From contig CBDAPE010000018.1 of assembly GCA_965198325.1 (NCBI GenBank), forward strand, positions 124,001-188,000: a stretch of DNA of 64,000 bases. Direction: 5' to 3'. The position numbers and the translations under genes were made by a program. How positions within the stretch are numbered: position 1 is the stretch's first letter; every line of letters begins with the position of its first letter. Positions 27,191 through 35,506 of this stretch are shown piece after piece. Source of the DNA: CBDAPE01 sp965198325 (lineage in GTDB: Bacteria; Pseudomonadota; Alphaproteobacteria; UBA828; JAPUJA01). A model generated the notes under the pieces. It saw nothing but the letters and a program-made list of their open reading frames with translations, did not search any database and was not told the origin of the DNA.

Positions 27191-27581
27191 GCCCTCGCGC
27201 TGGCACAATCCCACTACCGGCAATGCAGGCGCTATTACGCCGACCCGCACCTACAGATCGGCCGGCTGAATCTACTGCAAGCAATACCAACTCACCGTGA
27301 CCCCCGGCGGCGTCGCCCGGGCAAGCCCACGGCAACGCCTACCGCCAGCCCGACCGCGCGTGGCGGGTATTGAACTGACCCCGCGCTCGCCCGGGGCGGC
27401 CTACTCGACACGGGAAGGACGGCGGTCGATTCAACCGTCCTTGCACGGACCAACCGCTCCAGCCCATCCGGTTCCAATACGTCACCAAGAGCGAGAGCTT
27501 GAGCCGAAGGCGGGCGAGGGCGGATGCCGAAGAGGGTGTCCCCGCCCGGTTCCGCATTCACCCAATCCCGGAGACCGATAT
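27191..27581. other. Remnant stretch before the ParB-like fragment
   Basis: 391 bp with no intact gene. One short frame ends HGNAYRQPDRAWRVLN at about 27374, reads like the C-terminus of a small plasmid-type protein, and is broken upstream by a stop. No terminator or promoter is evident. The stretch is probably leftover plasmid or conjugative-element DNA. Confidence 0.35.
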
Positions 27582-27841
27582 GCACGACCCCGAACGCGAT
27601 ATCCGCGACATCCCACTATCCCAACTCGGACTCTCGCCCGACAATGTACGCAAGACGCCAGCCGATGATTCGGCCTTCACCGAGCTCAAGGCCTCGATCG
27701 CTGCCCACGGGCTGCTCGAGAACCTGATTGCCCGTTCCATGGAACCCGGCGCGGATGTTCCCGAGCGCTACGCGGTGATCGCCGGCGGACGGCGGCTGGC
27801 CGCGATGCAGGCGCTGGCCGCCGAAGGCGCGCTGGACGGGT
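27582..27841 (+). pseudogene. ParB/KorB-type N-terminal fragment
   Basis: From ATG 27582: DIPLSQLGLSPDNVRKTPAD, FTELKASIAAHGLLENLIAR and RYAVIAGGRRLAAMQALAAE. These are the ParB N-terminal boxes, including the GGRR nucleotide-binding motif. The similarity ends near EGALDGW, and the frame then runs through unrelated sequence. The HTH and dimerisation parts are absent. The 168 bp to the next gene hold nothing recognisable. ParB-like proteins of this type are typical of plasmids and conjugative elements. Confidence 0.75.
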
Positions 27842-28009
27842 GGCTCACGACGATATTGTCGAAATCGCTCACCTCGAAGACCTCCCGGCCTGATCCGACA
27901 GGGAGAAGAGTGCGAACTCCGTGTTCCGGCTCACCAGAGACCTGGCCGTCAAGATGATAGTGCGAAGGCCGACGCTAGCTTGAGGACTTTTTATCGCTCA
28001 GATATCACC

Positions 28010-28783
28010 CTATTCGGCGAGGATGCCGCCATCGATCACAAGGTGTGTGCCCGTGACGAAACTCGATTCGTCCGAGGCCAGATAAAGCACGCCGTTGGCG
28101 ATATCCTCGGGCGTGCCGTTTCGTCCCAGCGGATGCGCGCCGGCCATGGCGGCAAGCCCCGCCTCGCGCCCGTCCGGATAGCGATCGGCAGCACGGAACA
28201 GGAGGTCGGTCAGGATCGCGCCGGGGCAGACGCCGTTCACCCGGATCTTCGTGCCCTGCTTGCCGCAGTGAAGCGCCGCCGACTTGGTCAGGGTGGCGAT
28301 GCCGCCCTTGCTCGCGCAGTAGGCCGCCGAGCCGTCGCCGCCGGTCAGCCCGTAGGTCGAATTCATGTTGATGATCGAGCCGCCGCCGCGTGTGCGCATC
28401 ACGGGGATCGCGTGCTTCATGCCAAGGAAGGTGCCAGTCAGGTTTACTTCCATGATCTTGTGCCAGAGCGCAAGGTCGGTGTCCTCGATATTCTCCGGGC
28501 CGCCGATACCGGCGTTGTTGACCAGGATATCGAGCCCGCCGAAGCGGTCCACGGTGTGCGCAATCGCATGTTGCCACGCCGGCTCGTCGGTCACGTCGAG
28601 AGCAAGCGCCAAAGCCTGGCCTCCCGCCTGCTCGATCATGTCGGCGGCGAGCACGGTGCTCTCGGCGACGATATCAGCCAGCGCGACCTGTGCCCCCTCG
28701 CGGGCCAACAGGTCGGCGCAGGCCCTGCCGATGCCCCTGCCTGCGCCGGTCACCAGCGCGACCTTGCCCGCAACCCGGCTCAT
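28010..28783 (-). CDS. Short-chain dehydrogenase/reductase (SDR)
   Basis: A 257-residue classical SDR, apparently intact: TGAGRGIGRACADLL (cofactor TGxxxGxG), NNAGIGG, the catalytic Ser in IINMNSTYGL, the YCASK catalytic Tyr-Lys pair, and VNGVCPGAILTDLL. An Asp in LADIVAE after strand 2 suggests a preference for NAD(H). The substrate is unknown. The ATG overlaps the TGA of a truncated glutamine-amidotransferase-like gene, so it was the second gene of an operon whose first gene is now broken. Confidence 0.85.
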   Translation of the reverse strand: MSRVAGKVALVTGAGRGIGRACADLLAREGAQVALADIVAESTVLAADMIEQAGGQALALALDVTDEPAWQHAIAHTVDRFGGLDILVNNAGIGGPENIEDTDLALWHKIMEVNLTGTFLGMKHAIPVMRTRGGGSIINMNSTYGLTGGDGSAAYCASKGGIATLTKSAALHCGKQGTKIRVNGVCPGAILTDLLFRAADRYPDGREAGLAAMAGAHPLGRNGTPEDIANGVLYLASDESSFVTGTHLVIDGGILAE

Positions 28784-29114
28784 TCGCCCGTCTCGCGAAC
28801 CGCGCCGTCCGGCGCCTCGAGCCAGTGGCCGGGGAAGCGGTCGAGCCAGACCTGCATGCGGAGCTTGTGAAGCCGGCGAAGCGTCTCCTGCTCCTCGCCG
28901 CTTTGTGCACCCTTGCTATTCAGAGCACCACACGCGTCGTCCGTCTCCACCCAGCGCTGCCGGACCGCGCCAATCACCTCGGGATGAAACTGCATGCACC
29001 AACCTTTCTCATTCACGCTGAACCGCTCGATGGAAAACATCAAGCCCGTCACAAACAGCTTACCGCCCGCGGACAACTCAAAGCTGTCACCGTGCCAGTG
29101 ATGGAAATGCTGGC
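28780..29114 (-). pseudogene. Class I glutamine amidotransferase, C-terminal fragment
   Basis: Reading leftward from 29114 the frame gives QHFHHWHGDSFELSAGGKLF and EKGWCMQFHPEVI. HWHGD and QFHPE are the late motifs of triad glutamine amidotransferases, and the His and Glu of QFHPE are two of the three catalytic residues. The nucleophile Cys and the N-terminal half are lost exactly at the edge of the 132-bp element. The stop overlaps the SDR start (ATGA). It probably acted with the SDR, but the pathway is unknown. Confidence 0.7.
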
Positions 29115-29246
29115 GGCTTTGTCAAGTTAACCGGATTCACTCCGAAATTTCGATAAATTGTCGATGGCTGCTCTACGCAATTTCAATGGCTTATCCTCAT
29201 GGAGAAATGCCGAAAACAGCCTACAATCAGTTAACTTGACAATGCC
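29115..29246. mobile_element. 132-bp MITE-like element, copy 2
   Basis: Same length and orientation as copy 1 (19859-19990), with terminal repeats GGCTTTGTCAAGTTAAC and GGCATTGTCAAGTTAAC. It sits between a truncated amidotransferase gene and a truncated IS630 transposase. The two copies are 9.26 kb apart as direct repeats. Confidence 0.8.
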
Positions 29247-29553
29247 GGAGCAGGTCTTCGCACCGACGCTTTCGCCCGGAGACATCGTCATCATGGATAA
29301 TTTGCCCGCGCACAAGCCCCTCGCCGTGCGCCACGCCATTGAAGCCACCGGTGCCGACCTGCACTTCCTGCCGCCCTATTCCCCAGACTTCAATCCCATC
29401 GAGATGGCCTTTTCAAAGCTCAAGGCCTCCCTCAAAAAGACCGCCGCCCGAACCGTCGACGATCTCTGCGACGCCATCGCACACGATATCGAGACCTTCA
29501 CACCAAAAGAATGCCAAAACTACTTCGCCGCCGCAGGATATGACTGCGAATGA
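29247..29553 (+). pseudogene. IS630-family transposase, C-terminal fragment
   Basis: About 100 codons: GDIVIMDNLPAHKPLAVRHA, LHFLPPYSPDFNPIEMAFSK and LKASLKKTAARTVDDLCDAI. This is the DDE C-terminus of IS630/Tc1-like transposases (MDNLPAHK, PPYSPDFNPIE with the last acidic residue). The N-terminal half is missing at the 132-bp element. The following 262 bp (to 29815) contain no gene. Confidence 0.85.
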
Positions 29554-29703
29554 TCACAAAACGCTCTAGGTTTGCGGGTAGGACCACCTTATCCCGGAAA
29601 GCCAACTACAAAGCCCTACACCTCGCCCCTGACTCAGCAAACGATAATTTCTCGAAGACCGCCAATCGAGCATTTCCAACGCATACACGACATAGGAATC
29701 CTC

Positions 29704-29733
29704 TTGGTTGCGGTCCATTTGGTTGCGGTCCAT
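29704..29733. repeat. 15-bp tandem duplication upstream of the NACHT gene
   Basis: TTGGTTGCGGTCCAT occurs twice head-to-tail. Each copy contains TGGTTGCGG, which is also the 3' end of initiator tRNA read backwards (compare 43113-43121). This may be coincidence or old attachment-site debris. Confidence 0.7.
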
Positions 29734-29815
29734 AGTGCAAGAGTACGGCGGGTGGGTTGAAGAAAACCGTACTTTTAGAATTGAGTTATTATAACGTTTA
29801 GAGAAGAGGTACCTT

Positions 29816-32164
29816 ATGGTTGCAGCACCACAGTTCAACAATTTGCTTGAGATATTAGGCGGAGTAGATCTTGAATTAGTAGAAGATTCAAAAAATTGGA
29901 ATTTCTACACGGTTAAATTTCGAACTCCAGCTGGCGAGATGACAGCTCCCTATCTTTACCTAGCTGCAAATTGTCCTTATACCGAAGATAATTCGAAGAA
30001 CCTGTCAATCTGGAGAGGGAACGGTCCTTACACAGTTGTAACAACAACAAAATCTCGTTTATCAAATGATCTCACTCGAACGGCCGATGAGTTTGGCGCT
30101 CGTTTCGCAACAACGCCGAGAAGACTTCTTATTGATAACCTCCTACAAACAGTAGATATTTCTCCGGGTATGGCGGAAGATTTCAAGTACTTTGTCGAAC
30201 CTGAGGCCAGCTATACCGACAACGCTTCTCCTGCGGAAAGATCAGTTCCAGCATTAACACATTTTGTAAAATCTCTATTAAGCGTTCAGCAGGAAAATTA
30301 TGATTCTGTTTGTGCCGAAATCCTTGTCGCGCCGGCGGGACAAGGAAAGACAACTCTTTGTCGAGCAATTGCGAGCAAAATTCGTTCCTCTTATCCAGAT
30401 ACGATTCCTGTACTAGTGGAGTCCAATCAATGGCAAAGTCTAATTGATCTTACGTTGCCCAATATTCTCAGCGCAGCATTGCTGAAAATGATACCGGGTG
30501 CCACCCAACTGGCCGATCCAAAAGTGTTCCAGCTCTTAACCCGGGAGAAAATTCTCGTTCCTATATTTGACGGTTTTGATGAATTGTCTCTCCACCCAAA
30601 CCCAAATTTCAGTGCTGCGACTCTTTTGACAGAGCTTCTTGGTTTAGTCGGAGGCGCAGAGGTCAAGGTTCTAGTTACGGTTAGAGAGGCATTTTGGGAA
30701 AAGCATGTAAATGGCATCCCAGAATCCTCGACCAAAATGATACAGCGTTTTGACCTTCAAGGTTTTTCAAATAAACAAGGGAAAAGATTTTTCCATAAGA
30801 GACTTAAGAACCAGGAAGAACGCGATATTGCCAATCGTTTATCCTCTGAAATGGGAAGTAAATTATATGAAAGGGCGGTAGAGAGGCCACACATGCACGC
30901 TGATCGGGCGAGCGGAGTTCCGCTCATGCTCGAGCTAATAGCGTTGTACGTAGACGGAAATTCAACGGCTACCTTTGCCCCACAATCGCAAGATCCTCTG
31001 GGCCCCTTGCTTGAGGCTGTTTGTGAAAGGGAAAACGCGAGGCAGAAACTCGGCATTTCCTCCCAAAAACAGATGTTGATTTTTGAGAAGGTTTTCCGCG
31101 ACTACCAGGATGATATCCCAAGGGAGGAGTTAGCGTTATATGTTGAGGATTTTGTCCCCGAGGTTACTAAAGACAAGATCGACCGCTTTGAATCTCACGC
31201 ATTTCTCTCTACTACAGCTCAGAATAGGGTGGTCCCGAGATTTGAGACCTTACGCGTATATTTTGTTGCTCGATGGCTAGCAAATCAGCTTGAAGGAGCC
31301 GTAGACCATGAAATTGGTCGCGAAGCGACGAGGTTACTCGCGTCGCATGCCTCCGGAAGTAGCAATATTTTTGAGTTTTTGGTTGAACGGTTCGCAAATG
31401 ATTCCAGAGAGAAGGTATATGAATCGATATCTCATGCTTGTCGGATGGTCAGTAGAAGGTCAGGTTAGGAAGGGGCTTCAAGTGCACTTTTCCACCTTTG
31501 TCAACGGCTGGCACATCGCTTTGAAGGCGGAAAAGGAGAAAGAGTATCCATTGTAGTTGGGCTAATGACAGGTACGCTTCAGGACGATGGTAAACTTGAA
31601 CGCATAGCTGTAGACGGACAGGTTAGCGGTTTAGATCTGTCAGGGAAATCTTTTTCCAGTTGCGAGTTTAAAAATTTAGAATTCTACAATTGTAATTTCG
31701 ATGCAAACACAACCTTCTTGAATTGTAGGTTTGTTGGAAATTTGACTTTCACCAATTGCTCGAAGGCGAATTATTCCAAACTCGAGGAGTGCAAATGTTC
31801 CGATGCAGCGCTAATCTCCTGGGATGAGATACAAGGAAAGACTCCAAAAGGTTTAATTACAGAAGAGCATGCGAGGAATGCTTTACGTGACATATTAAGA
31901 AAATTTGAACAGAGGTTTGGGTTTGGTAGTATAAAATATATTGATCATGACACCGGGCCTATTTCCAAAAGCCCCTGTAAAGAAAAGGCTTGGTCAGCGC
32001 TGAGTAGCGCTGGGATAATACAAAAACACCGAATAAGTGGTGTGTCAGAAGGCGGTTTGCATATTCCCGATGATTCGGAAGTAAAACATGAAGTTCGTAA
32101 TTTTCTAGATAATGCTGCAATTGGTAAACGTCTAAAAAGAGCATTGGATCAAATACTTTCGTGA
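29816..32164 (+). pseudogene. NACHT/STAND-type NTPase with pentapeptide-like C-terminus, one in-frame TAG
   Basis: One reading frame of about 783 codons, interrupted only by TAG at 31466-31468; 29816-31468 and 31565-32164 are in the same frame with no other stop between. The N-terminal 150 residues are unassigned. Walker A is LVAPAGQGKTTLC (about residues 171-183) and Walker B is LVPIFDGFDEL, the NACHT pattern, then helical repeats. After the stop come pentapeptide-like repeats: LDLSGKSFSSCEFKNLEFYN, CNFDANTTFLNCRFVGNLTF. NACHT proteins of this plan act in bacteria as phage sensors. The gene is clearly AT-richer than its surroundings, so probably recently acquired. GAGG lies ahead of ATG 29816 and the upstream region is AT-rich. 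It is either a fresh nonsense mutant or two chains. Confidence 0.75.
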
Positions 32165-32575
32165 GCAACCCAATTTTAGAATTTGACCATGTGCCATTAC
32201 CACCACCCGAATCCGGACCTTGGGAACGGTCTGGCCCACGTACATCGACGGGACGGGAGGTAGTTGGGTCGAGATCAAACTGACAGGTTCGAAATCCCTT
32301 CGTTAGCCTCTCTGAAAGGCAGAAGCACTTTTCAGGATCGTGTCCCCGGGAGTGGTGTAGCTGACGGCTGGTGGCCGCGCTCTCCGGCAAGGCCGGTTTG
32401 ATCAGCGCGCCACGGCTGGCCGGCGAGGCACTACGGCGCCGCTCGGGTGGCCGACACGTCAATGCAAAGACACGAAGTCGGTCATATTATGGGTCAGACC
32501 ACCCAAGGCAGCGACGACGCGAAGCATCTCAGAACAAGGCTGCTTCCCGAGAAAGGATCCTCGCAGTCATAAGAG
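32165..32575. other. Gene-free stretch after the NACHT gene
   Basis: 411 bp. AT-rich sequence continues to about 32200 and then switches to GC-rich sequence, marking the end of the acquired segment. No intact gene, RNA or clear repeat is seen. Confidence 0.4.
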
Positions 32576-32655
32576 CCGCCGACGCTGCCCACCGAGGGTT
32601 CGATGCCCGCTTCCGCCAGGCGCTCGGTATATTTGATCGAGACATATTGGGTGAG
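32576..32655 (-). pseudogene. IS3-family OrfB internal fragment
   Basis: Reads TQYVSIKYTERLAEAGIEPS then VGSVGG, matching the region before the last catalytic Glu of IS3 transposases (YTERLAEAGIEPSVGSVGDSYDN in relatives). Only about 26 codons remain. Confidence 0.65.
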
Positions 32656-32695
32656 TTCAATCGGTCATCGCAACACTCTGGCATAGGAGGTTGCT

Positions 32696-32878
32696 ATGAC
32701 GGTACGCAGACGGCGGTCGGATCGGTCTGGACGGAGCAAGTTGTATTCGCCAAGTCGACCGGACTCGGCACGGCGTGAGGAGCTTGTTCGGTTCTGGGCA
32801 GCGATTGCGACGGAGCGTTCGAGCGAGGACGCGGCCTTGTCGCTGACTGTCGTGCGGATCGGCTTGCCGCGGATCACC
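32696..32878 (+). pseudogene. IS30-family transposase, N-terminal fragment
   Basis: From ATG 32696: RPDSARREELVRFWAAIATE, RSSEDAALSLTVVRIGLP, resembling the IS30 N-terminus (R-x-x-FW-x-A-I-A-x-G-x-SSEDAA). It is cut at 61 codons by the 251-bp element. An AGGAGG-like site precedes the ATG. Confidence 0.6.
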
Positions 32879-33129
32879 TGTCCCTCCTATAAATGCCGTC
32901 CGGCGCAGAATCCGGGCCATTCAGGATGATGCCCGATAGCGTTGGTGGCATGCACACGATCCTGCTTCACGGCATTATCTCGGACTTTCGGAGTCACGCC
33001 ATGCGGCAACTCAAGATCATCGCGCCTCGTCATCAACTGGACGTCCTTCGGGCGCAGCCAGCCAAGCCAGTCGCTGGGGTGCCCAAAATACCAGGATTTC
33101 CGCGCCGGATAGAATTACTAGAAGGGACA
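32879..33129. mobile_element. 251-bp non-autonomous element, copy 2
   Basis: Same length and inverted-repeat ends as 22622-22872 (TGTCCCTCCTATAAATGCC at the left). The interior retains HTILLHGIISDFRSHAMRQL-like coding, the N-terminal helix of an rve-type transposase. It is inserted in an IS30 fragment and followed by the end of another IS. Confidence 0.8.
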
Positions 33130-33205
33130 GTCGGAAAGAGTGTCCGAGGGTGATGCAAAATTCCAAGGTTTCTGCGGCAGATGGAATAAATGGGAGGGAC
33201 AACGT
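33130..33205 (-). mobile_element. Left-end fragment of the rve-core IS
   Basis: 76 bp matching the outer end of the TGTCCC-type IS in reverse orientation, with the TGGAATAAATGGGAGGGACA terminus at 33205. No coding sequence is left. Confidence 0.75.
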
Positions 33206-33381
33206 CGAAGGTGACGCTGGATATTCCACGTGACCGGGCCGGCACCTTCGATCCGCAGCTGATCGCTAAATACCAGCGCCGGTTCCCGGACTTCGACGAG
33301 AAGATCATCGCCATGTATGCCCGCGGCATGACGGTCCGCGAGATCCGCGGTCACCTTCAGGAGCTGTACGGTATCCGGTGA
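33206..33381 (+). pseudogene. IS256-family transposase fragment
   Basis: Open frame reading TSKVTLDIPRDRAGTFDPQL, IAKYQRRFPDFDEKIIAMYA, RGMTVREIRGHLQELYG. This is the conserved N-terminal third of IS256/Mutator transposases up to the HTH. The frame ends in TGA where an IS5 fragment begins. Confidence 0.85.
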
Positions 33382-33478
33382 TGGGCGGACGGATCATCGA
33401 TGCGATGTTGGTATCCGCGCCCAAGCAGCGCAACATGGATGACGAGAAGGCGGCGATCAAGGCGGGCAAGAGCGCGTT
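33382..33478 (+). pseudogene. IS5-family transposase fragment
   Basis: About 32 codons: GGRIIDAMLVSAPKQRNMDD and EKAAIKAGKSAL, the stretch containing the first catalytic Asp (IIDA) of IS5 transposases. It is joined directly to the IS256 fragment and ends just before the hemP promoter region. Confidence 0.75.
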
Positions 33479-33492
33479 GCGCACTAGTATTT

Positions 33493-33511
33493 GCAAATGC
33501 GTCTCATTTGC
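33493..33511. promoter_or_regulatory. Fur-box-like palindrome upstream of hemP
   Basis: GCAAATG-CGTCT-CATTTGC is a perfect 7-5-7 inverted repeat 63 bp upstream of the hemP start. It resembles the TGCAAATNNNNNATTTGCA Fur-type consensus of alphaproteobacteria and fits iron-dependent repression of a haem-uptake gene. Confidence 0.65.
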
Positions 33512-33574
33512 TGCATGCTCCCGTTGGCTACGACGATTATGTGCAGGGTTTTCGTTAGCAGACGGGAGGCACGA

Positions 33575-33781
33575 ATGCGGCGGCGGCGGAAACCATTATC
33601 GCTCACGTTGGACGACGAGACCGCAGGCGCGCGGGGGGAGCGGGGGCTCTCGCGTGGCGCCATCCACTGTATCGCGAGTCGCGACCTGCTCGACGGTGCC
33701 GACGAGGTGATCGTCGAGCATAACGGTGAGCACTACAGACTACGCCACACCAGCAGGGGACGACTTATCTTGACGAAATAG
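33575..33781 (+). CDS. hemP: HemP family haemin-uptake protein
   Basis: A 68-residue basic protein. The C-terminal half reads SRDLLDGADEVIVEHNGEHY followed by RLRHTSRGRLILTK, the conserved HemP signature (LL-G...I-HNG..YRLR.T..GKLILTK). HemP proteins are small, iron-responsive and needed for expression or function of haem uptake systems in several proteobacteria. GGGAGG lies 6 bp before ATG 33575. A longer frame opens upstream at 33491 but would overlap the Fur-like box. It heads an apparent group with a small membrane protein and a DUF2325 protein. Confidence 0.8.
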   Translation: MRRRRKPLSLTLDDETAGARGERGLSRGAIHCIASRDLLDGADEVIVEHNGEHYRLRHTSRGRLILTK

Positions 33782-33916
33782 GATTGCCGGGCGGCATCTG
33801 AACTGGGGTGCCCGCGGCCAGCAACCGTCCAAGCCAGCCACTAGCGACCCGGGAGGGCCGAGGAAGCCAGCCAGGACGCACCCGAGAGATCTGGGAGGTA
33901 GAAGGGAGATTCTGGC

Positions 33917-34126
33917 ATGGCATTGGGCAGAATGAGCCGCATGGTCGGGGCGGACGTGATCGGCATGGCGGTGAACGCCACCTTGCACCTGTGGTTCGCG
34001 TGGTCCTATCGCGAACAGACCTCGACGGCGCAGGCATCGGAAAGACGGCGAGCGAGGCATGATCGAGCCCGTATCGACGAACGGGTCCTCCGATTGCGCG
34101 GGGAACACGAGGCGGACCATGGGTGA
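33917..34126 (+). CDS. Small membrane protein between hemP and DUF2325
   Basis: 69 residues with one hydrophobic stretch (VGADVIGMAVNATLHLWFAW, residues 10-29) followed by a highly charged Arg/Glu/His tail. No family is recognised. GGGAG lies upstream of ATG 33917. Its stop overlaps the start of the DUF2325 gene by 8 bp, which supports it being real and translationally coupled. Confidence 0.5.
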   Translation: MALGRMSRMVGADVIGMAVNATLHLWFAWSYREQTSTAQASERRRARHDRARIDERVLRLRGEHEADHG

Positions 34127-35408
34127 ACACTGCGCTGGTCGGGATGCGCCGCCGCCGCTGACGGGACAGCGCCTTCGGCTGTGGGAGATTCGGCACGACC
34201 TGCATTGTGCCGTCCTAGGCACCTGTCTGAGCTACGCCGAGCTCGTGAAGATCGGCCGGAAGGCCGGGTTCGCACCGCAGCAAGGAGCCAGCGAATACGA
34301 GGTGCACGCCTGCTTCGTGCGACAGGTCGCGGAGCCCGGACACCTGGCACGGCTGATTCATAAGCTGCTGGACCGCAAGTATCGCTCCACCATCGAAGTC
34401 TGCCGGTCGGCACGGAGTGAATCGGAGCTCGACGCGATCTGGACACGATCCGTCACCAAAGGCGACATCGCCGGGTCGTATTGGGCGTTGGTGACCCACC
34501 CGCTGACCACCGATGCGCTGCTGATGCGGTCGTTCGGCGATGTGCACATGCTCTCGCATCTGTCCGGCGCTGCCAACCGAGCCGACAGGCAGCGCCTGGA
34601 TACGATCGAAGATGAGTATCAGGCGCTGTCCGACCAACTCGCTGACGCCAAACGGCGCATGGCGGTTCAGGCGGGCGAACACCGGCGGACGGCCGAGCGG
34701 CATGCCGGCGACATGCAGGCGCTGTCGTGCCGGCTGCGGGCGGCAGAGACCGCCGAAGCGGGCCGAGCCGCCATTGAGGCCCGGCTGTGTGAATTCCAGA
34801 ACGGCGAAGCGTACCGGGCCCTGCGGAGCGAAAAGGCGGCACTGGCGGCGGACCTGGAAAGCGCCCGGCGTGCCGGACGCCACGAGCGCCAGCAATGTGC
34901 CGACCTGGAGCGGAAGCTGTCGCGGTTGCGGCAAGCGCACGAGGATGTGACCGGCAGACTGCATGCGCTCGGCGCAGAATGCGCGGTATTGGAGACGATG
35001 GTCGGATCCGGTATTCACGGTGAAGCCGCACGGGCGGCGGCGTCTGGCCCGGCCATTGACCTGTGCGGCCGTCACATCGCCTATGTCGGCGGACGCACCG
35101 GGAGCGTGAGCCAGTTTCGCATCCTCACCGAGAACTTGAACGGTCGGTTCAGCCATCATGACGGCGGTATTGAGGACAATACCGCCGGGCTCGGCCGAAT
35201 TCTCAGCCAGGCTGACGCCGTCCTGTGTCCAGTCGATTGCGTCAGTCACGGTGCCTGCCTCATGGCCAAGCGGTTCTGCAAGCGAACCGCCAAGCCCTTC
35301 GTGCCGTTACGTAGCGCCGGCCTGTCGTCGTTCGCCGCCGGACTCCATCGGGTTATCGAGCGGAACGGTGTGGCGGCCGGCATGGTCGTCGGCGGGAGAC
35401 CTGAATGA
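34119..35408 (+). CDS. DUF2325 domain protein with coiled coil
   Basis: A 429-residue protein. Residues 1-150 are a conserved helical region (LHCAVLGTCLSYAELVKIGR, EVHACFVRQVAEPGHLARLI). Residues about 155-290 form a long coiled coil rich in Ala, Glu and Arg. The C-terminal 100 residues are the DUF2325 fold: HIAYVGGRTGSVSQFRIL, HDGGIEDNTAGLGRILSQAD, CPVDCVSHGACLMAKRFCK. This architecture accompanies iron genes such as hemP in alphaproteobacteria; its function is unknown. ATG 34119 is preferred over the upstream in-frame ATG because it overlaps the preceding stop. IS copy C follows 98 bp downstream. Confidence 0.75.
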   Translation: MGEHCAGRDAPPPLTGQRLRLWEIRHDLHCAVLGTCLSYAELVKIGRKAGFAPQQGASEYEVHACFVRQVAEPGHLARLIHKLLDRKYRSTIEVCRSARSESELDAIWTRSVTKGDIAGSYWALVTHPLTTDALLMRSFGDVHMLSHLSGAANRADRQRLDTIEDEYQALSDQLADAKRRMAVQAGEHRRTAERHAGDMQALSCRLRAAETAEAGRAAIEARLCEFQNGEAYRALRSEKAALAADLESARRAGRHERQQCADLERKLSRLRQAHEDVTGRLHALGAECAVLETMVGSGIHGEAARAAASGPAIDLCGRHIAYVGGRTGSVSQFRILTENLNGRFSHHDGGIEDNTAGLGRILSQADAVLCPVDCVSHGACLMAKRFCKRTAKPFVPLRSAGLSSFAAGLHRVIERNGVAAGMVVGGRPE

Positions 35409-35506
35409 AGGTGGCCGTAGCAAGGATGGCGATGGCGGCCCGGTCCGGCGCGGCCGCCAGCCTATGGTCCACGCCGCCCTCCTTCCGCCCTTCAAGGGTC
35501 GTGTCC

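Noticed and set aside
21058..31468. Amber suppression or a special use of TAG (NusG-like and NACHT genes both have one in-frame TAG)
   Set aside because: The NusG-like gene is also truncated, TAG is used as an ordinary stop by intact genes (ispE, hemP, the nucleotide-sugar dehydrogenase), and no suppressor tRNA or PylS-like gene is seen. Independent nonsense mutations are simpler.
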